From Anastrepha obliqua (lineage: Eukaryota > Arthropoda > Insecta > Diptera > Tephritidae), in contig NC_072893.1 of assembly GCF_027943255.1 (NCBI RefSeq), positions 65,706,001 to 65,770,000 of the forward strand: 64,000 nt of DNA. The letters are read 5' to 3'. How positions within the stretch are numbered: position 1 is the first letter of the stretch; each line of letters starts with the position of its first letter. The notes beneath the pieces were generated by a model. The model was not told the origin of the DNA and made no database searches. It saw nothing but the letters and a program-made list of their open reading frames with translations. Position numbers and translations under genes: made by a program. Positions 47,160 to 58,424 of this stretch are shown piece after piece.

Positions 47160-47815
47160 AGAAATTATTCCAAGCAAGAGCTTCTCTCTGACAGTAAAGC
47201 AGCTCTAAAATCGCTGGATAGCTTCTCATTCTAATCAAAGTTGGTCTGGGAATGTTTTAAAATCCTCAACAGCCAAGCATGAAGAAACTTTGTTATCTTG
47301 ATGTGGGTTCCGGGACATGAGGGGCACGAAGGGAATGAAAGTGCAGACACTTTAGCGAGAAAGGGGGCAACACTCCCTTCACAGGTCCTGAACCTTTCTG
47401 CGGGGTAAATAACAAAATAACCAAAGTTCCTTTCTACGTGAGCAGGAACAACGACGTCTAATCGATTAGTGGAGACCCCATCGTACATGCGGTAATCGAA
47501 AACCCTCATAGATCCAGAACGGATAAAGGCAGAAGCAATCCTTAACCTAAGCAGAAAGGACATGAAACCTTTCACTGACCTGCTAACAGGACACTGTACA
47601 TTTAATTATCACATGAAAAAGATAGGTGTGATAGAAAACGATTCCTGTAGACTCTGCAAAAAGGCATAAGAAACAGCAGAACACATTCTATACGACTGCC
47701 CAGCAATGCCACGACACAGACTAAATTACCTGGGGCCAAACTGGGTAGAAATTAAGCCTTCAGCAGTTTTAGGCGCAAGAAGTTAACAAAATATGCAGCA
47801 AATGCAGTGTGGACG
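47160..47815 (+). pseudogene. LINE RNase H, linker and Cys/His tail (dead)
   Basis: The plus strand reads LLSDSKAALKSLDSFSF, then VILMWVPGHEGHEGNESADT and LARKGATLP (47290-47375), keeping the RNase H His and Asp. It continues RKDMKPFTDLLTGHCTFNYH, IENDSCRLCKKA and ETAEHILYDCPAMPRHRLNY to about 47735, a complete C-x2-C...H...C tail with one in-frame stop. Frameshifts lie between the blocks. It is 5'-truncated, with no RT. Confidence 0.8.
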
Positions 47816-48034
47816 TATTGACAATTGGTCAATTTATTTGTTTCGTACAAAATTCGAATAATTTTTTTTAATAAAAATATGACAATAAAACATGAGTAAA
47901 TTTCAAACTTTGTACACATAAAAAAAATTACTAAAATTGCACACTTTTCAATCTGAATTTTTATGAAAATGTCAAGTATGGAGTTTTATAGCTTAGTGAA
48001 CTTTGCTTAATGAAAGTCTGAAGTAGCTCAAAAA
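47816..48034. other. A+T-rich noncoding stretch
   Basis: Contains GAGTAAATTTCAAACTTTGT, loosely similar to the arms of the palindromic repeat, but not enough to call a copy. Confidence 0.3.
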
Positions 48035-48196
48035 TTATCGCATTTTTAGCTCAGCAATCTCGATCCAAATGTTATATTTCAGCTTTGGAATCATTATTGG
48101 CTTATTTACATAGACTCTACTTTTCGAAAAACCCCACAAAAAATAGTCCAGTGCAAGTAGATCGCATGATCTGGTTGGCCAGGTTACGTTACCATT
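48035..48196 (-). pseudogene. DDE transposase C-terminal fragment
   Basis: An open 53-codon minus-strand stretch reads NGNVTWPTRSCDLLALDYFL then WGFSKSRVYVNKPIMIPKLK and ends in a stop at 48035. It matches the PPRSCDLTPLDYFLWG block holding the last catalytic Asp of the transposase family seen at 9650-10115 and 46003-46682. Upstream sequence does not continue the family. Confidence 0.75.
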
Positions 48197-49429
48197 GCGT
48201 CAGTGTTAAAAATTGCTCCTCATCCATCATATTCTCTAGTCTTAAGCTTCTGCGACTTTTTGCTGTTTCCGAATCAAAATAAAGGGTTCGATAAGGGGTT
48301 TGGGTAAAATAAAAATGTTATCGGCGAAATCGATACTTGCATTTGGTGCCTCTAGAGATCGCATTCTGAGAAACACCTCAAAAATTGGAGAAATTGGCAG
48401 AAGTGCATCGAGCTAAAAGAGGACTTTGCTGAAAGATAAACTGTACTTTGCCGAGAAGATGATTGCATACTTAAATTTCAGAGTCAATGTGCCACCCTCG
48501 TAAGTAGTTATACGCACATAAGAGCCTTAATTTGTTTGTGATTATTTGCGACCTACTTTTGCATTCGCTTTCATTTGTATTGTAACTGGCAGGTTTTTTA
48601 TAATATTTACTCAGTGTTTTTTTTGTCTTTTGGTGTTGAGTGTTCACACGAATATTAATTAACTAAAGCCGTGTAAACTAAATAAGCAAAATAAAATTAA
48701 CTCAACTTAGATAATCTGTAAACACACTGAGTTTTTATGGTACAGATTTGTTCATTATAATATTTATTTATTAGCATGCGAGCTTAGGCCGATTTGGTTA
48801 ACTGAATGGAGTTTTCATGAAGATAAAACTTAGTTAAAATTAATTTAAAAAAAATATTAGTTAATAACTTCTTGTGTACAGTTTTATGACCATCGAATGC
48901 TGCATATTTTTTGTTCATGAAAGAATACATCTTCAGCAAAAAATTTTGTCAAAAATCAAGGTAACTGAAACTGAGCCACTCCAAACTTGCAATTTATTTT
49001 AACAAAAATCAGTGGATTATAAGACTACAGAGGAGGATTGTTGAAGAAGCTATGGTCCACCACAGACTGTGAAGCTAAGAGAGATAGAGAGAGATAAGAC
49101 TGCATACATGAAATTACTTTTTAAATTCTGCTTAAAAAGTTTTATATGGTTTGTTATTATATTTCTATTACAGAAGTATCAAATTTAAATGAGCAACAAA
49201 TAAATTTTCCATAAGTCTATATGGTAAAAGTTATTTAAATAATCCGTCATCAAAAATAGGGACTACCCATACAAAACTTCTCTCCCAAAATCTGAGAATA
49301 TAAAATAGTCCTATATAATAACCATACTTTTGACATACAACCCTGTGTTATCAATAATTATTTTTACGAAAGTAAGGAGAATATTAAAATAATTATTACT
49401 ACTACACTATTAATTAGTCACAGCTGAGC
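48197..49429. other. Noncoding stretch
   Basis: A+T-rich with nothing recognised. A GA-rich patch lies at 49078-49098. Confidence 0.4.
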
Positions 49430-50870
49430 ATGTCACAGAGAATTTGAAGATCCCGATACCCCAATCGTTGACGACGGAATTGACGTTCCGCTACCCGACC
49501 ATTACGAGTTCAGAATAGCGATAACGCGTCTAAAGAACAACAAAGCCGCTTGCGCCGACGGACTGCCGGCTGAGCTATTCAAAAATGGCGGCGAGGAGCT
49601 GGTAAGGTGCATGCATCACTTTAATGCAAAATATGGTGGGATGAAGGCATGCCTGCCGATTGGAATTTAAGTGTGCTCTGCCCAATCCATAAGAAGGGCG
49701 ATCCTGCAGTCTGTGCCAATTATCGCGGGATTAGTTTTGTAAATATCGCCTATAAGGTTCTAGCGAGCGTATTGTGTGAAAAGCTGAAGCCCACCATCAA
49801 CCAACTGATTGGACCTTATCAGTGTGGCTTCGGACCTGAAAAGTCTACCATCGACCAAATATTCACAATACGCCAAATCTTGGAAAAGACCCATGAAAGG
49901 AGAATCGACACACACCATCTTTTCGTCGATTTCAAAGCTGCATTCGACAGTACGGAAAGGAGTTACCTATATGCCGCGATGTCTGAATTTGGTATCCCCA
50001 CAAAACTAATACGGCTTTGCAAGATGACGTTGCTCAACACCAGCAGCGCCGTCAGAATTGGGAAGGACCTCTCCGAGCCGTTTGATACCAAACGAGGTTT
50101 CAGACAGGGTGACTCACTGTCGTGTGACTTCTTTAACCTGATGTTGGAGAGCATCGTACGAGCCGCAGAACTTAATCGCTCAGGCACAATTTTTTATAAG
50201 AGCGTACAATTGCTGGCGTATGCCGATAATATCGGCATCATCGGTCTTCACAACCGCGCTGTTAGTTCTGCCTTCTCCAAACTGGATAAAGAGGCAATGC
50301 GAATGGGTCTGGTGGTGAACGAGGACAAAACGAAGTACTTCCTGTCTTCAAACAAACAGTCGGCGCACGCGCATATCGGCACACACGTCACTGTTGACAG
50401 TTTTGATTTCGAGGTTGTAAAGGACTTCGTATACTTAGGAACCAGCATGAACACCGATAATAATGTCAGCTTGGAAATCCAACGTATAATAGAGTCTCTC
50501 TTGCCAGCAAGTGCTACTTTGGACTAAGTAGGCAAATGAGTAGTAAAGTCCTCTCTCGACGAACAAAACTAACACTCTACAAGACTCTCATCATGCCCAA
50601 CTTAACGTATGGCGCAGAAGTGTGGACGATGACAACATCCGATGAAGCGATGCTTGGAGTGTTTGAGAGAAAGATTCTGCGCAAGATTTTTGTACCTTTG
50701 CACGTTGGCAACCGCGAATATCGCAGGCGATGGAACGATGAGCTGTATGAGCTTTACGACGACGTAGACATCTCATTATCACTTCTTCAGCAAGTGGCAT
50801 GGAATACGCGGACCAGATTTCAAAAGTGCGCCTGACGTCACGATCAACATTTAGAGCAAATAAAAAAAAA
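49430..50870 (+). pseudogene. RTE-type LINE reverse transcriptase, near-complete RT domain with three lesions
   Basis: The frame before 49630 reads DVPLPDHYEFRIAITRLKNN, KAACADGLPAELFKNGGEEL. After a frameshift the main frame 49649-50527 (292 codons) reads PADWNLSVLCPIHKKGDPAV, CANYRGISFVN, GPYQCGFGPEKSTIDQIFTI, HHLFVDFKAAFDS, DTKRGFRQGDSLSCDFFNLM and LLAYADNIGII. The catalytic YADD is YADN (Asn codon at 50228-50230). A second frameshift near 50500 leads to SSKVLSRRTKLTLYKTLIMP, LTYGAEVWTMTTSDEAMLGV and YELYDDVDI. The tail is A-rich (50861-50876). No endonuclease is present. This is the best-preserved RTE copy in the window. Confidence 0.85.
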
Positions 50871-50879
50871 AATAAAATC

Positions 50880-52174
50880 TCTTTTGTCTTCTTTGTAAAG
50901 ATCATCGAAATAAACTTGTATCATTAATAATTATTATATATATTAATATAATTTAGCTTTTCTTTCTAAAATAACCAAAACAGGTTTTTACGCAAAATTC
51001 TTCACAAACAAAAATTTTATGTTAATAAAAATTTATTAAAAAGAAGTAAGTTTTATATTAAAAAATAAATGAAAAAATTTCAAATGTTGAAAGGAATCGA
51101 AGACGTTTCACTTTCTACAGATGAGCCAAGTTTGAGATCCATTGGCGCCAAAGTCGTACTTGGATGACTTGACATGGAATCATTCGAATGGGGCACTCAC
51201 ATAAATTTAGTTGTTAAGACCAAGTTCACTAAATCTACATCAATTAATGTTTAAGCAACTCTGATATTTTCTAGTTTGCTTTGTAGGTTACAACAAAAAT
51301 TTATTCGTACCTTTGCTTTCCTTTAACATTTCCAGTAATGCAGTTTTCAACCTTAAAGTAAGTAAGAATGGGAATACAGGTATATGTGGCTGTGGCTGGT
51401 GTATATTTGGCACAAACCTACTTGCGGCCCTAGGGCAGAAATCCAAAACATAGCTTTGTTCGCCTACGAAATGCTTTGACGGTGCAGTAGTTTTGTTGGT
51501 TGTAGACGGCATTTGGCCGTAGTATGCAAATAAAGAACTTGAGAAACCAAAAATGACTTGTACGTGGTAAAAGAAAGGATGTGGCAAAGAGAAAAAGGGA
51601 AACCAGTGGCGAGTGGTTGAGGCTGAGTAAGCGCTTACAAAGAAGTTTGTTGCACTTTACTGCTTTTAAATTTGTTTCAGTCAACATTTTAACCACTCAG
51701 TTAGTAGCCTGGCAAAGCATGCGCAGGTGGGATACTTTCTGTTTAATGTTTCTTGTTTTACTGCTGTACTTGTTCCAGCTATAAATCTTAACTCTTTACG
51801 TAAGATTACTTGCGAACTCTTTTTTTGGACGATGCTTTTTTATATTATGTTCTTAAGTACAAATGGTTGAATGTTTGGGCGTACCCATTTCGCAATACGA
51901 TTTGATGCAGTGATGCTACGTGCAAAGACGTCGAAGACATTCATTAATAAATGGGTGCAAAGGTATACCGAAGTTAAAAACGTTGTTGTTCAAAAGGGCT
52001 TGCTCAGAAGGCAATTAGTCTAAAAAAGTCCAAAAATAAAAAAAAAATTATAGCTCAATTGAAAGCTTCACTCAGTATCCACAGATAAACAAAGCGGTGA
52101 CCAATAATATATCATCAGTCCTACTCTACATGCCTTCATTATAACAACCTTTTCATGCCCCTCGGCAAAACTTT
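50880..52174. other. Noncoding stretch
   Basis: A+T-rich with no recognised family. Overlapping small frames at 51290-51780 have no domain. Confidence 0.45.
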
Positions 52175-52186
52175 GCCGGACTGCCT

Positions 52187-54318
52187 AATAATTTAATAAT
52201 AATTTATCCTAGTAGGTGGTCCAATGACCGACACTGCGACCTAAAAGATCTTTTGTGTCAAGCTACCTAATTTAATATGGATGATCCTTCTGATCATCCG
52301 CGAAAGTTGCCCGACCACTACATCAGGTTCTAGTATGCCTAGTTGTTCTCTGCCTTTGGAAAGGAGTTGGTTGAAAGCCATGTTCTTCCAACAATTTTTC
52401 TGCTATACGTATAAACCTTAGTATATCTGTAATAGGAGCTTTCTTTATTTCTTCCGGATCCAGTTGATCACGGTGGAAAATTTGCATTCTGGTTCTAGCC
52501 AGTGCAACGCACTCGCACAATAAGTGCTCCGTTGTTTCATCATCTTCAAGACAGAGTCTACACTCAGTGTCCCTGAGGAGTTGAATTCTGTTAAGATGAT
52601 AGTTTAGATAGTAGTGGCCCGTAAGAAAGCCTACTATTTTCCTGATATCTACTTTTCGTAAGTTAATCAGTTCCTTTTTGTAGGTAAAGGGTCTAACCAA
52701 CCTCTTGGCTTGACGAAGTTTTAGATTATTTTCCCAGTAAGCTATTCTGAGAGTATGTTCCCACTGGTCTACCCTGGATTTAGCTTCCGCCCAGTTGATA
52801 CCACAATATGGTTCTGGTCCTATAAGGTCTGATGTCGATCCAGCCCTTGCCAGTTCATCAGCAATTTCGTTGCCCTCGATTCCAGAGTGACCTGGAACCC
52901 AGCAAAGTACAACCGTATTTTTTGTACTTAATTTTTGAAGATTGTTTACACATTCTTCCACTAGTCTCGACTCCAAAGAATGAGACATTAGTGCTTTCAG
53001 TGCCGCTTGGCTGTCCGAATATATAGTTATGTGGGCCCCTTTGATACCTCTTTTTAGATTTGTCAGTGCACAGATCGAAATCGTTTGGATTTCGGCCTGG
53101 AAGACACTGGGCCATTTGCCCATGGGTTCTGAAATTTTTGTGTTGGGTCCAAAGATCCCGGCACCAACTCCAGTATTTGTTTTTGAACCATCAGTGAACC
53201 ATATTAGACTTTTTGGGTTAACCCAAGGTCCTCCAATTTCCCATTCATCACGGTCTGAGATAATTATCTCATAATTTCTATTGAAGACCCGTTTCGGAAT
53301 CATGTAGTTTGTTACTGAACAGCTAATATCCTTATCCGGTATTTTTCTTAGAATACTCATATGACCAAAGTCACTGTATTCCTTATTTGACAAGATTTGC
53401 ATTTTTAGTGCATTTCTGGCTGCACATTTCCATATGAATATATGCAGTGGGGATAGTCCTACTATCGCTTCAATTGCAGTTGTGGGACAGTTTCGCATGG
53501 CACCTGTTATAGACAAACAGGCCTGCCTTTGAAGACTTGCCAGTAATTTCTTGGCTGTTACTTGTGTGGTTTTGGGCCACCAAACAAGGGACGCATAGGT
53601 GATGATTGGTCGAATCATCATTGTATACATCCAATGAATCATTTTGGAGTCAATACCCCATGTTCTCCCCAGGAGACTTCGACATGCCCACATGGCTCTG
53701 GTGGCTTTATCTATCACCGATTTAAGGTGAGAGTTCCAATTTAATCTTTTATCCAGAACAACTCCTAAATATTTGACCTCATTGGAATAGTTTATATTTG
53801 TTCCTTCGACAGTAATTGAACCAAGGTCCAACTTATATCTGTTTGTGAAGGGTACAATAATAGTCTTGCTGGGATTTATAGAAAGTCCTTCTGCACGACA
53901 CCAGTTTAGAATGAAATTTAATGTTTGATTCATAATGCTGGATATTGTTCTGTCGAATTTGCCATGAATAATCACTGCAATATCGTCAGCATAGCCAATT
54001 ACCTCCAAGCCTAACTCACTTAGTTTGACTAGGAGGTCGTCAATAACCAGGGACCATAATAAAGGTGACAAAACACCACCTTGGGGGCATCCTTTTAATG
54101 CTTTGACTGAGACTGATACATCTCCTAGAGATGAGCTGATTTCTCTGCTTTCCAGCATTGCCTTTACCCACCCTATGGTCGGCTTGTCAATGTTTTTATT
54201 TTGTAATGCTCTATCAATCGAGCGATAATCTGTATTATCAAATGCACCCTCGATATCTAAAAATGCGCATAAGGCGATTTCCTTAGAAAAATGAGCTTTC
54301 TCTATCTTTGATACGAGA
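52187..54318 (-). mobile_element. 5'-truncated RNase H LINE insertion with 12-bp TSD
   Basis: The perfect 12-bp repeat GCCGGACTGCCT occurs at 52175-52186 and 54319-54330, exactly at the boundaries of LINE sequence. The right boundary cuts into the RT domain (5' truncation). The left boundary follows a TAA/ATT-rich 3' end. This is the expected product of target-primed reverse transcription. The insert is 2132 bp and carries one open frame. Confidence 0.93.
52323..54317 (-). CDS. LINE ORF2 C-terminal part: RT palm/thumb, RNase H, Cys/His tail
   Basis: The minus-strand frame is open from the truncation point (54317) to a stop at 52323, about 664 codons; the first Met is at 54158. In order: CAFLDIEGAFDNTDY (RT motif A), KGCPQGGVLSPLLWSLVIDD, GYADDIAVII (intact catalytic box), VKYLGVVLDKRLNW; then RNase H with IWFTDGSKTNTGVGAGI, FQAEIQTIS, IYSDSQAALKAL and WVPGHSGIEGNEIADELARA (all acidic and His catalytic positions present); then LRKVDIRKIVGFLTGHYYLN and CRLCLEDDETTEHLLCEC. 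It lacks the endonuclease and 5' half of RT, so it is not autonomous. RNase H after RT points to LOA/I-like members of the Jockey superfamily; the exact clade is inference. Confidence 0.9.
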   Translation of the reverse strand, partial: LVSKIEKAHFSKEIALCAFLDIEGAFDNTDYRSIDRALQNKNIDKPTIGWVKAMLESREISSSLGDVSVSVKALKGCPQGGVLSPLLWSLVIDDLLVKLSELGLEVIGYADDIAVIIHGKFDRTISSIMNQTLNFILNWCRAEGLSINPSKTIIVPFTNRYKLDLGSITVEGTNINYSNEVKYLGVVLDKRLNWNSHLKSVIDKATRAMWACRSLLGRTWGIDSKMIHWMYTMMIRPIITYASLVWWPKTTQVTAKKLLASLQRQACLSITGAMRNCPTTAIEAIVGLSPLHIFIWKCAARNALKMQILSNKEYSDFGHMSILRKIPDKDISCSVTNYMIPKRVFNRNYEIIISDRDEWEIGGPWVNPKSLIWFTDGSKTNTGVGAGIFGPNTKISEPMGKWPSVFQAEIQTISICALTNLKRGIKGAHITIYSDSQAALKALMSHSLESRLVEECVNNLQKLSTKNTVVLCWVPGHSGIEGNEIADELARAGSTSDLIGPEPYCGINWAEAKSRVDQWEHTLRIAYWENNLKLRQAKRLVRPFTYKKELINLRKVDIRKIVGFLTGHYYLNYHLNRIQLLRDTECRLCLEDDETTEHLLCECVALARTRMQIFHRDQLDPEEIKKAPITDILRFIRIAEKLLEEHGFQPTPFQRQRTTRHTRT

Positions 54319-54330
54319 GCCGGACTGCCT

Positions 54331-55689
54331 AGATCTTCGAAGTTTTTCCTTCAAAAATCTGAAGCCAATTATTATAAATGATTAGTTCTTCCACTTTCTA
54401 CAGGTTTTGCGAAATCAAAAAGCACAAAAGTAAAGATAACTAAAGGTTCCATATAGAGCCCGCGAAAAAAATGGCGCCTTAACTTTTTGAAAATTTTGTC
54501 TAACAATTTTTTGTTTTTTTTTCAGTTCAAATTATTTTCGTTTTGTAAAAATGCAGTACTATGATAAGTAAATAATAAAATATATAATAAAAAATATAAT
54601 AAAAATATATAATAAAAATCATATGGATCCAAGTTCCAATCTTTGTATATTACATGATTTCTAAAAATTCGACAAATAATTATGAAAATTTACTTTTTAT
54701 TGCAGCGAGACTTGAACGCTCTGAATGACTAGACTCTGCAAAATAAACTATGTCTTAATACTAGTAAATGTTATCACATGACGTTTTCCAAGTCCATGAA
54801 CACTTTTTCCTCAACTTATTATCAAATGTAACTCTTATCTTAGTCAATGATATTCGTGATTTGGTGTTATTTTGAATTCGGCTTTTGCGTTCATTATCAA
54901 TATTAACTGTATTATTCCGAAGGCATACTCGTGTGTCAACTAAGCTATTTTGCGACGCCATGCTAGTGACTTTAAAGACTCATGCACTAGAAAAATCGTA
55001 TAAGAGTATAATGCGTCAGTCTGTCCAAAGTTTGTCAGAGTATTGTAAGTTTTGCTCTTCAAACTCTACACTTTGATGGTGCATTGCCATCCTACAATAC
55101 TAAGTGCATGCTTGAAATGTTTTGCCACTTGAGATGTGATGACTTGTTCGAAGCTTAATGTTTATGTAAAATAGCCGGAACCATTGAACGTTCAGATATA
55201 CTAGGCCAAATAAGTTGCAATGTTCCTAATAGAATACCCCACTTTTATAATCCATTTTATGTTGAAGTTCTCAGATCTAATTACTTGAATTTCGCCCATC
55301 TTTCAAGAAGACTTGAAGAGCTTAATCGGCTTCCTTCCTTCAATTATTGATCTTGATTTTACGATGCCAAGGGCTCTGTTTAAGTCACGAGTCACTAAGT
55401 CAATATTATTTGTCGAAAACGTATTTACTTAATTTTAGTTTTGGATTTTTTGTTATGTAACCCAGTAAAGTTAGTCAATAAGGTTGTTACTATTCACTTA
55501 AATAAAGATATAATATGGAAAAGAAAACTCAAAAGTTTTAATTAGAATAAAAATAAAAAAATTGGGTACGTAATTTTATAGTCTATTAAATTGTCGTATA
55601 AGAAAGCTAATTTGAAGTATATTAAAATTCTCATTGATATTGTTAATGTATACTTGTAGTTCTTCCATATAAAAAAAATTTTCGTATGT
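54331..55689. other. Noncoding stretch
   Basis: A+T-rich. Around 55280-55440 there is a weakly coding-like segment (NFAHLSRRLEELNRLPS) of unknown origin. No other feature. Confidence 0.4.
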
Positions 55690-55830
55690 TTGTTATAAGG
55701 CGAAATGCACAACATTGTTAAGGAAAAAACCTATGAAAAATCAACGAGACTTTCTAGCAACTTTAAACTTGCACTTTGTTATACTAAAATTTGAAGGCCC
55801 ATAAAACTGCATTCCCAATTTTTTAATTCT
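55690..55830. repeat. Palindromic dispersed repeat, copy 4 (right half)
   Basis: AACTTTAAACTTGCACTTTG followed by TTATACTAAAATTTGAAGGC and CCATAAAACTGCATTCCC matches the right half of copy 1 and the halves flanking the mini-transposon at 58515-58883. It gives the uninterrupted form of that insertion site. Confidence 0.7.
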
Positions 55831-55934
55831 ATTCAAAAACGGTTGAAATTTTGATGAACAATTTTTCTAATTTTTTTATAAGGTTAGAATTAGGATTTAC
55901 CTAGCTTTTGTTGGACAATATATACGAGTATATA

Positions 55935-56232
55935 TAATTGGGACTGACACCCTTTTTGGGTGTTTGGACCAGCTCTTCTTCCTACTTGTGGCCTGTGATT
56001 TGATGTTGTTTCACAAATGGACGGACCTACAATCTTAAGCCGGCTCCAGACGGGAAATGATTTTTTGGGATAAGTCTTTTCATGGCAGAACTACACTCGG
56101 AGATTTGCCAATTCCTGTCGCTTTTAGAAAGACATTTTTTATTCATTTTGGTGTTTCCCGAAGATTCGAACCTACGTTTGCCGAATTCAGAATGTTTGTC
56201 ACGCACCAACCTATTCGACTACGCTGGCTGCC
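55935..56232 (-). mobile_element. tRNA-derived SINE, near full-length copy
   Basis: On the minus strand the copy has box A at 56222-56206 (GTAGTCGAATAGGTTGG), box B GGTTCGAATCT at 56172-56162, the body word CGAGTGTAGTTCTGCCATGA and the 3' part CCAAACACCCAAAAAGGGTG, ending in a TATATA tail at about 55920-55935. It is diverged but collinear with the copy at 7716-8033. No clear TSD was found. Confidence 0.85.
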
Positions 56233-57379
56233 ATGTTTAAAATGGAATAGAAAATCGTGAACATTAAAAAAAAGAATAAAAATAGTCAAACTGGTAAAAA
56301 TTTTGAGTTCTATACTTATATTTTGCATCCATCTACCTTTAAAAAAAAAGTAGCAACAAAAGCTTATGTATTGGTTGTAGATGTACCAGACTACCGTATT
56401 TGGTATTCTGCAGAAAAATATTATATAATCGTTTGTTGAGCTACACTGAGAATCACCACTTTAAATTCCTACGTCAAACATTGTACCAGAAACAGAGAAA
56501 CTAAAATTGAATTGTCTGATTGAATTTGTCCGATTCATATTGAAAGGTTACTAAAAGGTGACCACTGCGAAGGAAAACACAAACAAAATTGTGAACTAAA
56601 ATGGAATAATGAAGAAAATCTCTTTTAATTGTTTGTACGCACAAATTCTTCACTAGAAGGAGATTGAAAATTTTTTAGCTCTATATTTTGTTGGTCAACA
56701 GTAGAAAATTACTTTTCCTTTTTGTGTATTACATAAAACTATGCCATAATACTTGAATGTTATTTGTTCCATTGTGAAGTGATTTGTGGTAATTTGTTAG
56801 CCAAGCACATACAATGGATATTCTTTGGTCAAACTGAATCAACAGCCATTCACATGTTGCTCATACGCCCAGTACGTAGGCAGTCCCATGTGTGTAAAGG
56901 TGAATCATTGCACCTGATGGCAGAGCAAAGTAGTTGCAGTGGGTTGCATTTGTGCTATGCTTATGTATAGGCACAACATTTATAGAATTATTGGTTCGTT
57001 GTGAGCCATAGGTCAATCATAAGCGCGTAATCAATGGCAAATGTACGGCCACAAATACATTGAGAGGGGGGAAAGAACTCAAAGAGAAGAAGTGAACAAA
57101 ATTGTATAGAGTTGACTTGTGATTCTTGGATTTTATTATTCATTCAATAACAAAACGCAATATACTCTATTGATGTTTACTTAGTCATAAGCAATGCTAC
57201 GGCTACATTTTCTATGGCTTAAGAGTACAGAGGCTTACTGATTAATATCGATGTAGAATTTGTGCTTAATAAAATGGCAACTTTTTTCATGTGGGATTCG
57301 ATTTCAATTACTGTCTGCATTTCACTGTGTAACATAATGTAGCGGAATTTGTAATTCTCATCAGCATACACGGTTTGTT
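56233..57379. other. Noncoding stretch
   Basis: Nothing recognised. A+T-rich. Confidence 0.4.
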
Positions 57380-58420
57380 TTAAGTTTTACTAGTAACCCT
57401 GTCGCTCTCTGAGCCAAACTGATGGATGCAGTGGATGCTACACAGGGCTGATCTGGCACATTCTTGAGCCGTTGCTCCACAACTTGGCGACCATATCAGC
57501 TCCGTGCCACTTAAACCCATTCTTCTGGGGTCGTCCAACGCGCCGGGTTGTCCGGGTGGTGTGAGAGTGCGACGTTTGCCATTCCTTCGCCTACCCTTCG
57601 CGCTGCTAGAATCGGTCGATTCCTTGGACTCAGAGTGCCTGGTAGGTTTGTGTCTCCTGTTTGTTGACCATGGCTCCCCATATCGCTGCTGGGACATCCC
57701 CGATCGGTGACTAGCCCAACAAATATACGATCTTGTGCTAAGCAGTAACGACGACAGTGTTTGCTGATGAGAGCAGCTAGCAGAATTTTGCTCTTCGGGG
57801 ATCTCTGCTGCTGAGTCTGTGGTGACTGACCCACTCGATCTTCCAGCATTTATGGTTGGTTCGTGATAAGACATACACCTGGTAGATGGTTCGTGAGCCT
57901 CTTGGGCGTGCTCCCTAAAAAGCGACACTTTCGCCTCTTAGAGCGTCGCGAGGTGGTGTTTGCCTAACTTTTTACTACTGCCCTTTTTGAAGTTGTTGTT
58001 GTTGTTGTCGTTGTGGTTAATGTGGTTTTCGTTTTCATTTTGGTTTTAAGATTGCCTGCTTAACAAGTCAAGCTCGGCAGTATTGAATTTTCTTGGGAAT
58101 ATCAGTAGGTCCACCGCGCCAGCGCCCCTTTTCGCGGAAAGTCACCGTTACTCCTCAATTAGGCCAGGGTGTTGAGGAGGCGCCGTAATAAGCCAACCTT
58201 ATCAATATCCTGGCTGCAAAACGTCCAATAAGCACGGTGACAAATAACACTCTGGACTAAGAGGTGCCAGCTCTTGGTCATCATTTTCAAGCGGTACCAG
58301 ACACCAGTGTGAATTATCGCCTAAACGACAAATCCTTCCGGTGCCTGGATCCGGCTTGAGATTCGATTAAGCTCCTGCACCACGTTAACGTTCTTGGCCT
58401 TGCAGGAGATTTGGTTTTTT
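57380..58420 (-). other. Unrecognised GC-richer region with Ser/Arg-rich frame (possible LINE ORF1/5' region)
   Basis: The minus-strand frame 57928-57380 encodes 182 residues rich in Ser, Thr, Arg and His (SKESTDSSSAKGRRRNGKRR) with no recognised domain. A second frame overlaps at 57849-57511. A GTT/CAA repeat lies at 57990-58017. Upstream, to about 58420, base composition stays higher than the flanks. Position, composition and the absence of host signals suggest the gag-like ORF1 or 5' region of a LINE. This is inference; I see no zinc knuckle. Confidence 0.3.
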
Positions 58421-58424
58421 GGAG

